NCBI RefSeq assembly: GCF_000986785.1
Contig: NZ_LAYY01000021.1
Location: 1 to 47,034 of the forward strand
DNA length: 47,034 bases
Reading direction: 5' to 3'
Origin: Mesobacillus campisalis
GTDB lineage: Bacteria > Bacillota > Bacilli > Bacillales > Cytobacillaceae
In this document: positions 15,870 through 25,635 of the stretch, piece by piece
How the letters are laid out: each line of letters starts with the position of its first letter
Numbering within the stretch: the stretch's first letter is position 1
Position numbers and translations under genes: made by a program
Notes under the pieces: generated by a model
Seen by the model: the letters and a program-made list of their open reading frames with translations, nothing else
The model's database searches: none
What the model was told of the DNA's origin: nothing

Positions 15870-15906
15870 GAAGAAAGACAGAAAAGCATCGTCGTCCGCT
15901 TTTCTG
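15870..15906 (-). terminator. Terminator after rplI
   Basis: CAGAAAAGC / GCTTTTCTG stem with a 10-base loop, followed on the minus strand by TCTTTCTT, between rplI and dnaC. Confidence 0.75.
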
Positions 15907-15952
15907 CCGGCACTTATATTCTATCATGTTTTGTGGGATAAGGAACTGGAAA

Positions 15953-16402
15953 TTAGTTTCCTTCTTTTACATGCACGTTCAAGGTAGCAGTCACATCGGT
16001 ATGGAGCTTGACTGGAACCTTTGTATAGCCAAGGGCACGAATGGCATCGTCGAGTTCGATTTTGCGCTTGTCAATTTTAATCTTATGCTGTTTCTGCAGG
16101 GCTTCGGCAATCTGCTTGCTAGTGATGGAACCAAACAGGCGGCCGCCTTCTCCTGACTTGGCTGTAAGCTCCACTGTCAGCTTTTCGACCTTCTCCTTCA
16201 ATTCCTCCGCCTGCTTCAGCTCTTCCTCCGCCTGCTTTTCTTCCTTCTTCTTCTGGGCGCTAAGAGAGCTCATCGCCGCTGAAGAAGCCTCGACGGCAAG
16301 GCCTTGCTTGATCAGGAAGTTATGCGCGTAGCCATCTGCCACATTTTTCACTTCACCTTTTTTACCTTTTCCTTTAACATCCTTCAAGAATATGACTTTC
16401 AT
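15953..16402 (-). CDS. rplI: 50S ribosomal protein L9
   Basis: A 149-residue L9, as in B. subtilis. The N-terminal rRNA-binding domain begins [21 protein letters not shown] and contains the family signature [14 protein letters not shown] long charged helix (about 41-75) links to the C-terminal domain with [16 protein letters not shown]. Its ATG overlaps the gdpP stop as ATGA, so the two are translationally coupled. This places a ribosomal protein gene directly downstream of the c-di-AMP phosphodiesterase, as in other bacilli. Confidence 0.99.
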   Translation of the reverse strand: MKVIFLKDVKGKGKKGEVKNVADGYAHNFLIKQGLAVEASSAAMSSLSAQKKKEEKQAEEELKQAEELKEKVEKLTVELTAKSGEGGRLFGSITSKQIAEALQKQHKIKIDKRKIELDDAIRALGYTKVPVKLHTDVTATLNVHVKEGN

Positions 16403-18372
16403 TCTTTGTTTCCCCCTTCCAAGTATTCGGCAATTGCATTCTGGAGGGCCTTTTCAGCCTCTTCCACTGTACTGTCAGGCAATTGGGTCGCCGCATTGCT
16501 TAAATGCCCGCCGCCATTCAGGCTTTCCATGACGATCTGGACATTCACCTCTCCAAGTGAACGGGCACTGATGCCGACAAGGCCGTCTGGCCTGTTGGCG
16601 ATGACGAAGGATGCGGACACCCCATCCATCGTCAGCAGCGTATCCGCCGCCTGGGCAATCAGCACATTATCGCTGATTTCATCTTCTGGCGCGGCGGCAA
16701 TCACGATGCCTTCTTCATAAAAATACACATTTTCAATGATTCGCGCCCGCTTGATGTAGGTATGGATATCTTCCTTCAAAAACTTCTGGACAAGGACCGT
16801 ATCGGCCCCATGGCTCCGCAAATAGGAGGCGGCATCGAAGGTCCGTGATCCTGTCCTGAGCGTAAAGCTCTTCGTATCAACGATAATCCCGGCCAGCAGG
16901 GCTGTCGCTTCAAGCATTTGGATCTTGCCGTTTTTAGGCTGGTATTCCAGAAGCTCGGTGACCAGCTCGGCAGTAGATGACGCATATGGTTCCATATAGA
17001 CAAGCAGCGGGTTTTTAATGAATTCTTCTCCCCGGCGGTGATGGTCAATGACAATGATATTCTCAAGCCTGTGAAGCAGGCGCTCATCAATCACCAGTGA
17101 CGGTTTATGGGTATCGACAACAACAAGAAGCGTATCATCAGTGGCAATTTCATAAGCCTGATCCGGGGTGATGAAACAGGAATACAGCTCCTCTTTATGC
17201 CTGATTTCCTCCATCATTCTTCGGACACCAACATCGATTTCCTGCTTATTAACCACAATATAGCCTTCGCGATTGTTCATCTGTGCGACTTTTAAAATGC
17301 CGATGGCCGAACCGATCGCATCCATATCGGGATTCTTATGTCCCATAATCAATACCTTGTCGCTCTCTGCAACAAGGTCCCTCAGCGCATGGGAGATGAC
17401 TCTCGCCCTTACCCGGGTCCGCTTTTCCACCGGATTTGTCTTGCCTCCGTAGAATTTCACTTTCCCGTTCGGCTGCTTTACAGCGACCTGATCGCCGCCG
17501 CGCCCCAATGCTAGGTCAAGGCTGGACTGGGCCTGCTCGCCCAGCTCCGGGAGCGAAGACACACCAGTTCCAACTCCCACGCTCAGCGTCAGCGGTACAT
17601 TCTGCTTGGATGTCGTTTCCCTCACTTCATCCAGAATGGAAAACTTGCTCTTTTCCAAAAGCTGAAGAATATGTTCATTAAAGACTCCCATAAATCGTTC
17701 GGACGAAACCCTTTTAAGAAAAACGCCATTATTGGTTGCCCATTTATTCAGGATCGAAGTAACCAGATTGTTCAGGCTGCTCCGCATATGGTCATCCATT
17801 CCCTGGGTCAGTTCGTCGTAATTATCAAGGTAAATATAGGCTATAACCGTTCTTTCGTCATGATAAAGCTTTTCAATCTCTGACTGTTCTGTTACATCGA
17901 AAAAGTAAAGCAGTCTTTCCTCAGCCTTATGGATGACCCGGAATTTCCGATCGTGCATGGAAATAATTTCCGTTTCAACTTCCTGCTTGATCAATGGAAT
18001 CACAGCATCCGCCACGTCATACAGGGAGCGCCCCACAAGGGAATCTTCCTGAAAGCAGGATGCGATGAACGGATTGGTCCACTCGATATAGTAATCATCA
18101 TTGATCAGCATAATTCCAATCGGCATCTCCATCAAGGCTTCTTCGCCGACTTTTTTTATACGATAGGAAAGGGTCGATATATATTCTTCGGTTTCCTGTT
18201 TAGCCTTTTCAATCCTCCGGAAGATGAAAAAGATAAACAGCCCTGTAACGATATAGCCAGCGGCTCCTATCATCCAGTTATAATAGGAGAGCACTCCAAG
18301 AAGCACCAGGACCGCAGCTATTAATCCGTATAATGGTAAACGAACTTGTCGCCTTTCCAAATGTGAAGGCAT
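16399..18372 (-). CDS. gdpP: Cyclic-di-AMP phosphodiesterase GdpP (YybT)
   Basis: A 657-residue membrane enzyme that degrades c-di-AMP, a messenger for cell-wall and potassium balance. Two transmembrane helices lie at about 12-52, followed by a PAS-like domain (about 75-160), a degenerate GGDEF domain (about 170-300, without a canonical GGDEF motif) and a DHH/DHHA1 phosphodiesterase module. The DHH catalytic residues are seen in [11 protein letters not shown] and [11 protein letters not shown], and a C-terminal GGGHLSNAA block is present. It lies between yybS and rplI in one transcription unit, 30 bases after yybS. Confidence 0.97.
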   Translation of the reverse strand: MPSHLERRQVRLPLYGLIAAVLVLLGVLSYYNWMIGAAGYIVTGLFIFFIFRRIEKAKQETEEYISTLSYRIKKVGEEALMEMPIGIMLINDDYYIEWTNPFIASCFQEDSLVGRSLYDVADAVIPLIKQEVETEIISMHDRKFRVIHKAEERLLYFFDVTEQSEIEKLYHDERTVIAYIYLDNYDELTQGMDDHMRSSLNNLVTSILNKWATNNGVFLKRVSSERFMGVFNEHILQLLEKSKFSILDEVRETTSKQNVPLTLSVGVGTGVSSLPELGEQAQSSLDLALGRGGDQVAVKQPNGKVKFYGGKTNPVEKRTRVRARVISHALRDLVAESDKVLIMGHKNPDMDAIGSAIGILKVAQMNNREGYIVVNKQEIDVGVRRMMEEIRHKEELYSCFITPDQAYEIATDDTLLVVVDTHKPSLVIDERLLHRLENIIVIDHHRRGEEFIKNPLLVYMEPYASSTAELVTELLEYQPKNGKIQMLEATALLAGIIVDTKSFTLRTGSRTFDAASYLRSHGADTVLVQKFLKEDIHTYIKRARIIENVYFYEEGIVIAAAPEDEISDNVLIAQAADTLLTMDGVSASFVIANRPDGLVGISARSLGEVNVQIVMESLNGGGHLSNAATQLPDSTVEEAEKALQNAIAEYLEGGNKE

Positions 18373-18402
18373 GGACTCAGCTCCTATAGCATTAGTTTCC
18401 GA

Positions 18403-19350
18403 TTACTTCTTTTCCTCAAGACGTTTCCGCAAATCAAAACCTAAGTCAATTATACCTAATATCCTGACAATATAAAGGAGAATTGGTATCAGAAGCGCCA
18501 AGATGACCGTAACCACAAAGATGGCTTTAGAATACCCTTTAACATGGTAAAAATAAGCGATAAGCGAGAAACCCTGCAGCAAAATGAGGAATTGCAGGAC
18601 AAAGAGCAGATTGGTCACTGCCCATACCCAATAACCTCCCGTGTCTGGGGAAATCAGCATGGAGGAAATCAGCGAAAACAAATAGTACCAGAGGACACTT
18701 TTTGGCAGTCTCAGCTCCCTGAACGGCTTCCAGCGGGAAACATCGATGCCGAATCGCTTCAGGATTGGAATCGACACAAGCTGCACCAGGAATACAATCA
18801 GGAAGGATGCGAGCACAAACATGCTGGGCATCAAGGTTTCCATTAATTCAACGGTGCCTTCCAGCTGCTCCATTACCCCATCATCCACGGTCTGGCCCAT
18901 TCGTTCCATCATGCCAGCAGACATTGAAATGGATTCCCTGAAAGCCGCAAGCATTTCATCAATAAAATTGATTTTGAAAAGGGCTACAGCCGCTGCATAC
19001 TGAAGAACGGTATTTACCAGGAATACAAGGGATCCTGCCACAAAGATAGCCAGTCTTCCTTTCCCTTTTGAGATCATATAACCCATTACTGCACCTGTGG
19101 ATCCATGAGCCAATGCAAGCGGAATCGCCAGCAAAGTTCCAAAGATAAGTGAAATCAGCACAGCTGCGACCGTAAACACAGCCGCACTTTTGCCATCATT
19201 CTTCGCCGCAAACATCATGAATGGCAGCGGCATGAACAGTGTGGCCACCAGCCCAAGCCCTGGAACATACAGCGAAATCAGCAGCAGGACCGCGAAGATG
19301 GCCAGCAGAATGGCACCTTCGGTCAGTTTATATGTATTTCTATTCTTCAA
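18403..19350 (-). CDS. yybS: DUF2232 membrane protein YybS
   Basis: A 315-residue polytopic membrane protein with about eight hydrophobic segments (for example about 11-50, 57-85, 100-125, 175-200, 225-250, 275-300). It belongs to the YybS/DUF2232 family, always found beside gdpP in bacilli; its molecular function is not established. The predicted fold is reminiscent of small-molecule uptake S-components, but no substrate can be assigned. The short cytoplasmic C-terminus is basic. It heads the yybS-gdpP-rplI unit, about 90 bases after the rpsR terminator. Confidence 0.93.
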   Translation of the reverse strand: MKNRNTYKLTEGAILLAIFAVLLLISLYVPGLGLVATLFMPLPFMMFAAKNDGKSAAVFTVAAVLISLIFGTLLAIPLALAHGSTGAVMGYMISKGKGRLAIFVAGSLVFLVNTVLQYAAAVALFKINFIDEMLAAFRESISMSAGMMERMGQTVDDGVMEQLEGTVELMETLMPSMFVLASFLIVFLVQLVSIPILKRFGIDVSRWKPFRELRLPKSVLWYYLFSLISSMLISPDTGGYWVWAVTNLLFVLQFLILLQGFSLIAYFYHVKGYSKAIFVVTVILALLIPILLYIVRILGIIDLGFDLRKRLEEKK

Positions 19351-19440
19351 GTCTCCACCTCTTTACAACAAAAAAAATCTCCATAAAAACTATTTTAGCG
19401 AGTAGCGGCCCCAGATTCAACTAAGGGGGCCTATGACGAC

Positions 19441-19470
19441 AAAAGGCAGCGGGAAAGCCCGCTGCCTTTT
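19441..19470 (-). terminator. Terminator of the rpsF-ssb-rpsR operon
   Basis: A 13-bp perfect stem AAAAGGCAGCGGG with an AAAG loop (on the plus strand) between rpsR and yybS; on the minus strand the stem ends in a short T-run. Confidence 0.88.
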
Positions 19471-19487
19471 GTTATCCGTACATTTAA

Positions 19488-19757
<270 letters not shown>

Positions 19758-19781
19758 TTATATATTAACGTTCGATTTGAG

Positions 19782-20291
19782 TTAGAATGGAAGATCATCA
19801 TCGGAAATGTCGATTTGTCCGCCACCAGCGAATGGATCTTCATCCAGTCTCGTGTTTCTTTGGGGCTGTCGTTGATTCTGATTTCCAAATGGAGAATCTT
19901 GCTCATTTGAGCGGGAAGGATAATTCCCTCCGCGGTCAAAATTCTGGCCCTGGCTTTGACCTTGACTTTGGCCCTTAGGCTCCAGGAACTGGACGCTTTC
20001 TGCCATTACTTCCGTAACGTAGACACGCTTCCCGTCCTGTCCTTCATAGCTGCGGGTCTGGATGCGTCCATCAACACCTGCAAGACTTCCCTTTTTGAGG
20101 AAGTTTGCGACGTTTTCAGCCGGACGGCGCCAAACAACACAGTTAATGAAGTCAGCTTCCCTCTCTCCCTGCTGGTTCGTAAACGATCTGTTCACGGCCA
20201 GGGTGAAGGATGCTACCGCTACTCCATTCGGTGTATAGCGGAGTTCCGGGTCCTTGGTCAAACGGCCGACAAGAATTACACGATTCATCAT
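19782..20291 (-). CDS. ssb: Single-stranded DNA-binding protein SsbA
   Basis: A 169-residue SSB: OB-fold at 1-110 ([53 protein letters not shown]), a glutamine/glycine-rich flexible linker at about 112-155, and the acidic C-terminal tip DISDDDLPF that docks replication proteins. The start is the first of two adjacent ATG codons at 20291, matching B. subtilis SsbA (MLNRV), with AAAGGGG nine bases upstream; an in-frame TTG at 20300 is less likely. It sits between rpsF and rpsR, so its supply follows ribosome synthesis. Confidence 0.98.
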   Translation of the reverse strand: MMNRVILVGRLTKDPELRYTPNGVAVASFTLAVNRSFTNQQGEREADFINCVVWRRPAENVANFLKKGSLAGVDGRIQTRSYEGQDGKRVYVTEVMAESVQFLEPKGQSQGQSQGQNFDRGGNYPSRSNEQDSPFGNQNQRQPQRNTRLDEDPFAGGGQIDISDDDLPF

Positions 20292-20360
20292 CAGTATCAA
20301 CCCCTTTCCTTCCAGCTGTGTTCCAGAAGGAAACGTCAGCCAAAAGTTCTTTTATATAAA

Positions 20361-20648
20361 TTACTTTTCGTCTTTGATTACGATATGGCGAATGATATCT
20401 TCGCTGATTTTAGCAAGACGGGAGAACTCGTCAACCGCAGCTGGTTCAGCATTCACCTGAAGGAGTTGGTAGTAGCCGTCACGGAAATCATTGATTTCGT
20501 ATGCAAGGCGGCGCTTGCCCCAATCCTTAGCTTCGCTAACCTCCGCACCATTATCAGTCAAGATGCCGTTAAAACGCTCGATCAACGCTTTTTTTGCTTC
20601 ATCTTCAATGTTTGGGCGGATGATGTACATAACTTCGTACTTTCTCAT
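20361..20648 (-). CDS. rpsF: 30S ribosomal protein S6
   Basis: A 95-residue S6, the same length as B. subtilis S6. The start [17 protein letters not shown] is the true N-terminus; AAAGGAGGTGACAGTG precedes it. The frame stays open 57 bases further upstream, but that part is the regulatory leader. The [15 protein letters not shown] block is typical of the family. S6 with S18 binds 16S rRNA and is expected to repress this operon through the mRNA leader. Confidence 0.98.
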   Translation of the reverse strand: MRKYEVMYIIRPNIEDEAKKALIERFNGILTDNGAEVSEAKDWGKRRLAYEINDFRDGYYQLLQVNAEPAAVDEFSRLAKISEDIIRHIVIKDEK

Positions 20649-20722
20649 CACTGTCACCTCCTTTTGGACTAACGGCCCATAAATGGGCAAGGAGCAATTA
20701 TTCATTACTCACAAGTTAAAAT
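20649..20722 (-). promoter_or_regulatory. S6:S18-binding ribosomal leader of rpsF
   Basis: The short leader contains the hairpin GCCCATTTATGGGC (20675-20688) immediately followed by CCGTT. This is the arrangement of the known S6:S18 autoregulatory leader, which mimics the 16S site using a CCG-containing bulge. The placement just ahead of the rpsF ribosome binding site fits translational feedback. Confidence 0.65.
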
Positions 20723-20749
20723 TATAGCATAGGAACAATCACAACGCAA
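20721..20749 (-). promoter_or_regulatory. Promoter of the rpsF-ssb-rpsR operon
   Basis: On the minus strand TTGCGT and a perfect TATAAT with a 17-base spacer and a TGC extended -10. Confidence 0.82.
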
Positions 20750-20845
20750 CTCCTGTTTGGGCTTGTCCATGATTTGCTAAAATTGTTTCTGTTATAATTA
20801 AATACTAACATATGTTCGCATTTTTGTCCATTCTATTTTTTTCTA

Positions 20846-20981
20846 GGCTGTGTTAAATGAATCTGTTGATTTCCGTTCCAGGTGCTTCGCTTTCCGCGGG
20901 GCGGGCGGTGAGCCCGCAGGAGTCTCGCACCTTCCACTCCAATCAACAGGGTTAAAATAAATGGTTATGATTAACACAGCC
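20846..20981. mobile_element. 136-bp MITE-like palindromic element
   Basis: The element is bounded by perfect 11-bp inverted repeats GGCTGTGTTAA / TTAACACAGCC (20846-20856, 20971-20981). Nested inside are CTGTTGATT / AATCAACAG and a GC-rich hairpin GCGGGC-GGTGA-GCCCGC. It encodes nothing and its GC-rich core contrasts with the AT-rich flanks. No clear target-site duplication is seen. Repeats of this type are common between genes in Bacillaceae. It lies between the rpsF promoter and the ychF terminator. Confidence 0.8.
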
Positions 20982-20991
20982 CAACTGAACA

Positions 20992-21021
20992 AAAACCCCC
21001 GCAAGCCTTACGCTGCGAGGG
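20992..21021 (-). terminator. Terminator of ychF
   Basis: On the minus strand CCTCGCAGC ... GCTTGCGGGG pairs with one bulge and is followed by TTTTTGTT, about 10 bases after the stop codon. Confidence 0.8.
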
Positions 21022-21031
21022 AACAAACAAC

Positions 21032-22132
21032 TTACACGTTAAAACGGAAATGGATGACGTCTCCGTCTTTTACTTCGTATTCTTTTCCTTCAAGGCGCAC
21101 TTTGCCTGCTTCGCGGGCCGCGCCCATGGAGCCGGCTGCCATCAGGTCGTCATAGGATACCGTTTCGGCGCGGATAAAGCCTCTTTCAAAGTCAGAGTGG
21201 ATGATGCCCGCACATTGAGGCGCCTTCATGCCGCGGCGGAACGTCCAGGCGCGGACCTCCTGCACTCCTGCTGTGAAGTAGGTGGCAAGGCCAAGCAGGC
21301 TGTAGGCCGCCCGGATCAGCTGGTCAAGGCCGGATTCTTCAATGCCAAGCTCTTCAAGGAACATTTCCTTTTCTTCGCCCTCAAGCTCGGCAATTTCTTC
21401 CTCAATCTTTGCACAGATGACAATCACTTCCGCATTGTCGGCTGCAGCATATTCACGCACTTTTTGAACATATTCATTGCCGCTCGGATCCGCCACATCA
21501 TCTTCGCCAACATTCGCCACATACAGCATCGGCTTGGTGGTCAGAAGGTGCAGACCCTTGACAACCTTGGCTTCTTCCTCTGTCAGCTCTACAGTGCGAG
21601 CCGCTTTTTCACTTTCAAGCGCTTCTTTGATCTTAACAAGCACCGGATGCTCCACTAAAGCTTCCTTATCCTTTTGCTTGGCCAGTTTCTCAACACGGCT
21701 GATGCGCTTGTCAACCGACTCAAGATCGGCAAGGATCAATTCCAGATTGATGACTTCAATATCGTCAATCGGGTCGACACTCCCAGATACATGGGTAATA
21801 TTCTCATCGGCAAAGCAGCGGACCACCTGGCAGATGGCATCCACTTCACGGATATGGGCCAGGAACTTGTTCCCAAGGCCTTCGCCTTTGCTGGCACCTT
21901 TGACAATGCCGGCGATATCAGTGAACTCGAACGCTGTCGGAACAGTTTTCTTTGGCTGCACCAATTCAGTCAGTTTGTTTAAACGGTGATCAGGCACTTC
22001 AACAATGCCGACATTCGGGTCGATGGTACAGAATGGGTAATTGGCTGATTCGGCTCCAGCCTGTGTAATTGCATTGAACAAGGTCGACTTCCCGACGTTT
22101 GGAAGCCCGACAATACCTGCTGTTAAGGCCAT
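21032..22132 (-). CDS. ychF: Redox-regulated ribosome-binding ATPase YchF (EngD/YyaF)
   Basis: A 366-residue Obg-family protein with the standard length. The P-loop GLPNVGKSTLFNA starts near residue 8; a coiled-coil insertion (about 130-170) and the C-terminal TGS domain (about 280-366, with QEVRAWTFRRG and GDVIHFRFNV) are present. YchF prefers ATP over GTP, binds ribosomes and has roles in stress response. I chose the ATG at 22132 (MALTAGIVG), which has GAGGAG upstream; the upstream in-frame extension lacks homology. Confidence 0.98.
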   Translation of the reverse strand: MALTAGIVGLPNVGKSTLFNAITQAGAESANYPFCTIDPNVGIVEVPDHRLNKLTELVQPKKTVPTAFEFTDIAGIVKGASKGEGLGNKFLAHIREVDAICQVVRCFADENITHVSGSVDPIDDIEVINLELILADLESVDKRISRVEKLAKQKDKEALVEHPVLVKIKEALESEKAARTVELTEEEAKVVKGLHLLTTKPMLYVANVGEDDVADPSGNEYVQKVREYAAADNAEVIVICAKIEEEIAELEGEEKEMFLEELGIEESGLDQLIRAAYSLLGLATYFTAGVQEVRAWTFRRGMKAPQCAGIIHSDFERGFIRAETVSYDDLMAAGSMGAAREAGKVRLEGKEYEVKDGDVIHFRFNV

Positions 22133-22214
22133 CCTTGTCACTCCTCTATAAAAATATCTATTCAAACCAGTCAGTTTAAACGAATTTGCCTCTCACAATT
22201 ATAGAGAGTTCACC

Positions 22215-22247
22215 ATAAAAAGACAAGCCGCCGGAGATGGCGGCTTG
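22215..22247 (-). terminator. Terminator of the molybdopterin oxidoreductase gene
   Basis: Perfect 9-bp stem CAAGCCGCC / GGCGGCTTG with a six-base loop, followed by TCTTTTT on the minus strand. Confidence 0.85.
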
Positions 22248-22255
22248 CGCATGCA

Positions 22256-24259
22256 TTATACTTTTTCAAGATTGACGAGGCAATCATAAACGGTGCTTCC
22301 CTGGCGGTTGTCGGACTCGGCATCCGAGGTGAGCATATTGACCGGCCCGCCAAACTTGCGCCAGATCCCTTCATCAATGTTGATTGTACCGGGGTGGGCA
22401 ATTTTTAAAACAGCCGCTTTGCCTCTTATTTCACCGCGCCCGTTCCATACCCGGACTAGGTCCCCGTCCTGCAGCAGTTTAGCGTCTGCAATATCGGGGC
22501 TCACCTCCACCTTGACCTCCGGTTCTTTCGCAAACAGATGATAGTGCTGTGAATGATTGGAACGGAGCGGATGGATGGTCAGGAGCGTGTATGGATATTT
22601 TTCAGCCAGGTTGGGATCGGTCCACTTCGTTTCTTTGGGCAGGGACAAGGAAATTCGTCCTCCGAATCCTGCTTTTTCCGCAGAAGCGGAAGTGAACTCA
22701 TATTTCCCGCTTGGCGTCCTGAATTTATAGTCGCTCCACGGAATATGGTCAACAGGCAATTCTGCATGCTTTTCTGTTCTTAAACGCTCGAGGTTGATAC
22801 CTTGCTCCTCAAGCTTGGAAAGTCCCATCCCAAGGAACTCCTCCCTTGTATAGGCGAAGTCATCGCCAAAACCAAGCCTGTCCGCCAGCTCCGTCCAAAT
22901 CCAGGCATCCGTTTTTGCCTCGCCAGGCGGTTCCACAAGCTTTGGGCCGTGATTCACATAATGATGGTACATGGACGAATAATACACATCTTCTGTTTCA
23001 AAGACCGATGCAACCGGTAAAACATAATCGGCGAGCTGTGCTGTATCTGTCATGAACTGCTCCATGACAACCAAAGTTTCCAGCGAGGAAAAGGCATCTT
23101 GGACCTTTGTGCTGTCCGGCACCTGGGCTAGCGGATTTCCGCAAGTGACGATCGCCATCTTGATTCCTGGGTCGGCTGCAGTCAGGATTCCCTCCGCCTG
23201 CTGCATCATGCTGAAGCTGCGGTGTGCTGTTTTTCTGTGAGGCAAGGTGAGGCTGGCACTGTTGAAACTCTGTCCTACCTGCCGGTTCGCATAGTTCGCT
23301 CCTCCGCCGGGAATCCCAATATTTCCGCTCACGGCCACAAGGGCATCCATCAGCCTGATCGTATTCCCTCCATTGGCATAACGCTGCATTCCCAGGCCAA
23401 ACAAGGTCGCAACGGGCCGCTGCCCGTAAACTTCCGCCAGCTCGGTAAAAATGAGCTGCGGCACTTCCGTATAGGCGCTTAGTTCCTCAAGGGTTACGCT
23501 ATCAATTAGCTCTTTTAAATCGGCAAAACCGATGGTATGGTTTTCAATGAACTTCCGGTCCTCAAGCCCCAGTCTAAGCATTTCCTTGATGATCCCGGCT
23601 GCCAGCATGCCGTCAAATCCTGGTTTCACTGTAATATGCTTATCTGCCATCTTCGCTGTGGCATTGTAGAGCGGATCAATTACATACACCCTCGCGCCTG
23701 CTTTTTTCGCCTTTTGCAGGGCTTCAAAAAGGTGCATATTGGTCCTGGCCACATTTCTGCCCCAGACGACAATGTTTTTGCTGTTGGAAAGGTCCCCCGG
23801 GGCATGGCTGTAGGCATCGCCGAAATCCCAGCACTGCGCTTCGATTCCGCTTCCCCAGCAAATGGAACCCGTAAGCTCCGTAACGCCGCCAAAGGCATTG
23901 AAAAACCGGCTGTCCAGTTTGGTCAGAAGGCCGCCATTTGCATAATCATGGCTGTGGAGCACAGAGGCTGTTCCATAGGCTTCCTTGTAGTGCTGCAGCT
24001 TTTCGGCTATCTCGTCCAAAGCCTGCTTCCAGCTGATTCTCGCAAACTCACCATCTACTTTTTTTAACGGATACAGCAGACGGTCACCTGAGTTGACACG
24101 CTGCTCCAACATCCGGCCCCTGCCGCAGATCTTCCCCCTGGTAATCGGATGATCTTCATCGCCCTCGATCTTTGTCACTTTCCCGTTATCGACTGTCACC
24201 TTGAAGCCGCAGCTGTCCCAGCAATTAAGCGGGCATGCGGAATGAAAAACCTTCGCCAT
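22256..24259 (-). CDS. yyaE: Molybdopterin-dependent oxidoreductase (YyaE-like)
   Basis: A 667-residue member of the DMSO reductase/formate dehydrogenase superfamily. The N-terminal cysteines Cys9, Cys13, Cys17 and Cys45 (ACPLNCWDSCGF, GKICGRG) should bind a 4Fe-4S cluster. The molybdenum-cofactor domains and the C-terminal beta-barrel (about 550-665) follow. It has no signal peptide or twin-arginine motif, so it is cytoplasmic; the electron acceptor and substrate are unknown. I used the ATG at 24259, giving the same length as I recall for B. subtilis YyaE; an ATG at 24310 would add 17 residues without a ribosome binding site. Its position between ychF and the DUF951 gene is conserved. Confidence 0.93.
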   Translation of the reverse strand: MAKVFHSACPLNCWDSCGFKVTVDNGKVTKIEGDEDHPITRGKICGRGRMLEQRVNSGDRLLYPLKKVDGEFARISWKQALDEIAEKLQHYKEAYGTASVLHSHDYANGGLLTKLDSRFFNAFGGVTELTGSICWGSGIEAQCWDFGDAYSHAPGDLSNSKNIVVWGRNVARTNMHLFEALQKAKKAGARVYVIDPLYNATAKMADKHITVKPGFDGMLAAGIIKEMLRLGLEDRKFIENHTIGFADLKELIDSVTLEELSAYTEVPQLIFTELAEVYGQRPVATLFGLGMQRYANGGNTIRLMDALVAVSGNIGIPGGGANYANRQVGQSFNSASLTLPHRKTAHRSFSMMQQAEGILTAADPGIKMAIVTCGNPLAQVPDSTKVQDAFSSLETLVVMEQFMTDTAQLADYVLPVASVFETEDVYYSSMYHHYVNHGPKLVEPPGEAKTDAWIWTELADRLGFGDDFAYTREEFLGMGLSKLEEQGINLERLRTEKHAELPVDHIPWSDYKFRTPSGKYEFTSASAEKAGFGGRISLSLPKETKWTDPNLAEKYPYTLLTIHPLRSNHSQHYHLFAKEPEVKVEVSPDIADAKLLQDGDLVRVWNGRGEIRGKAAVLKIAHPGTINIDEGIWRKFGGPVNMLTSDAESDNRQGSTVYDCLVNLEKV

Positions 24260-24333
24260 TTGCTCCATCCCCAAACTTTTTAGAGATTTATCTAGAATGC
24301 AAGATTCCATTATCTTTTAAAAAAGAAGCAGGA

Positions 24334-24537
24334 TCACTCCCCCTGCTCCTGCCTTTCCAGTACCTTTTTCATTTTGCGGGTAAAATCTTTTCTTGGGATT
24401 AGGACACTATGTCCGCAGCCTTCACACTTGATGCGGATATCCATGCCCAGACGGATGATTTTCCAGCGGTTCGTTCCGCAAGGATGGGGCTTTTTCATCT
24501 CCACCACATCATTAAGCTGAAACTCTTTTTGTTCCAC
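24334..24537 (-). CDS. DUF951 small zinc-ribbon-like protein (YyzM-like)
   Basis: A 67-residue basic protein of the DUF951 family. It has the features HPCGTNRWKIIRLGMDIRIKCEGCG, in which Cys, Cys and Cys can form a metal site, followed by a basic C-terminal helix. The family is conserved next to ychF across Firmicutes and its function is unknown. It starts 13 bases after the mechanosensitive channel gene, so both probably share a transcript. The ATG has GGAGGG upstream. Confidence 0.9.
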   Translation of the reverse strand: MEQKEFQLNDVVEMKKPHPCGTNRWKIIRLGMDIRIKCEGCGHSVLIPRKDFTRKMKKVLERQEQGE

Positions 24538-24550
24538 TGTTTTCCCTCCT

Positions 24551-25444
24551 TTAACTTCCCGGTTGTTTCCTCATAGCTTCCTCTTCCTGCCGTGAATACA
24601 TAACAAGCCGCGGATAAGGAATTTCAATGCCATTTTCATCAAGGGCAAGCTTTATTTCCTTGCGGAGCAGCCTGCCGATATACCAATGCTTCATTGGCTG
24701 GGTTTCCGCCACAATCCGCAGGACCAGCTCGGAGGCTCCAAATTGCTGGACTCCAAGCAATTCCGGCTCTTTCACAAGCTCTTCATATTTCTCGGGAAGC
24801 CCGGCCAAAAGATCCTGCAGTACACGCTCTGTCCTGTCGATATCACTTTCATAAGCAATTCCAATGTCAAGGATGGCCACACTATTATGCAAAGAGAAAT
24901 TTGTGACTTCCGTAATACTCCCATTAGGCAAAATATGTACTTCGCCCGTAAAACTTTTGATTTTGGTTGTCCTTAAGCCGATTTCATCGACTGTTCCTTC
25001 AAACTGGCCGATTCGGACAAAATCACCGACTGAAAACTGGTCCTCAAAGATGATGAAAAATCCGGTGATCACATCCTTTACCAGGCTCTGTGCCCCAAAG
25101 CCCACCGCCAGGCCGACAATCCCGGCACCTGCCAGCATGGCTTGGACATTGATCGTCAACACGGACAGGATGGTCATAATCGAAATAAAAAAGACTACAT
25201 AAGTAAGGATATTTTCCAAAAGCTTGATCAGCGTCGCATCCCGGCGCTCCGAAACCAGCCCCAAAGGAGTCTTCGTTTTCAAATTGAAAAACTTTCGGAT
25301 TGCAGATTTTCCTAATCGAATTACCAATCCCGAAATGATGAGAATGGCGATAATTTTAAGCAGTCCTTCGCCAATAGTGAACCACATCTCTTCATTGGTA
25401 AATTTATCAGCGGTCATTTGCCAGAATTTTTCTGTATTGCTCAT
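24551..25444 (-). CDS. Small-conductance mechanosensitive channel (MscS family)
   Basis: A 297-residue MscS-type channel that releases solutes on hypo-osmotic shock. Membrane segments lie at about 23-42, 72-93 and 98-125; the pore helix is glycine/alanine-rich (MLAGAGIVGLAVGFGAQSL). The cytoplasmic beta domain (FEDQFSVGDFVRIGQFEGTVDEIG) and the alpha/beta C-terminal part follow. The length is close to that of E. coli MscS (286). It lies upstream of the DUF951 gene and is divergent from yyaC. Confidence 0.95.
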   Translation of the reverse strand: MSNTEKFWQMTADKFTNEEMWFTIGEGLLKIIAILIISGLVIRLGKSAIRKFFNLKTKTPLGLVSERRDATLIKLLENILTYVVFFISIMTILSVLTINVQAMLAGAGIVGLAVGFGAQSLVKDVITGFFIIFEDQFSVGDFVRIGQFEGTVDEIGLRTTKIKSFTGEVHILPNGSITEVTNFSLHNSVAILDIGIAYESDIDRTERVLQDLLAGLPEKYEELVKEPELLGVQQFGASELVLRIVAETQPMKHWYIGRLLRKEIKLALDENGIEIPYPRLVMYSRQEEEAMRKQPGS

Positions 25445-25635
25445 AACATCACCTGCCTAAAATAATGAAACATAACCATTTTATCAAGTATCCTTCCATC
25501 ATGCCAATGCAAGAGTGCATTTCATAATATTGGGTTACAAACCTATCTTTTGTTTAAATGTTTCTTTTTACAGGTATGTATAGATTAAAAAAAATTTCCG
25601 TATACTGGTATTATGAATGTAAGGGAGTGGAGCCA

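Noticed and set aside
20649-20705. N-terminal extension of rpsF
   Set aside because: The extra 19 codons lie over the regulatory hairpin and ribosome binding site, and S6 proteins start at MRKYEV.
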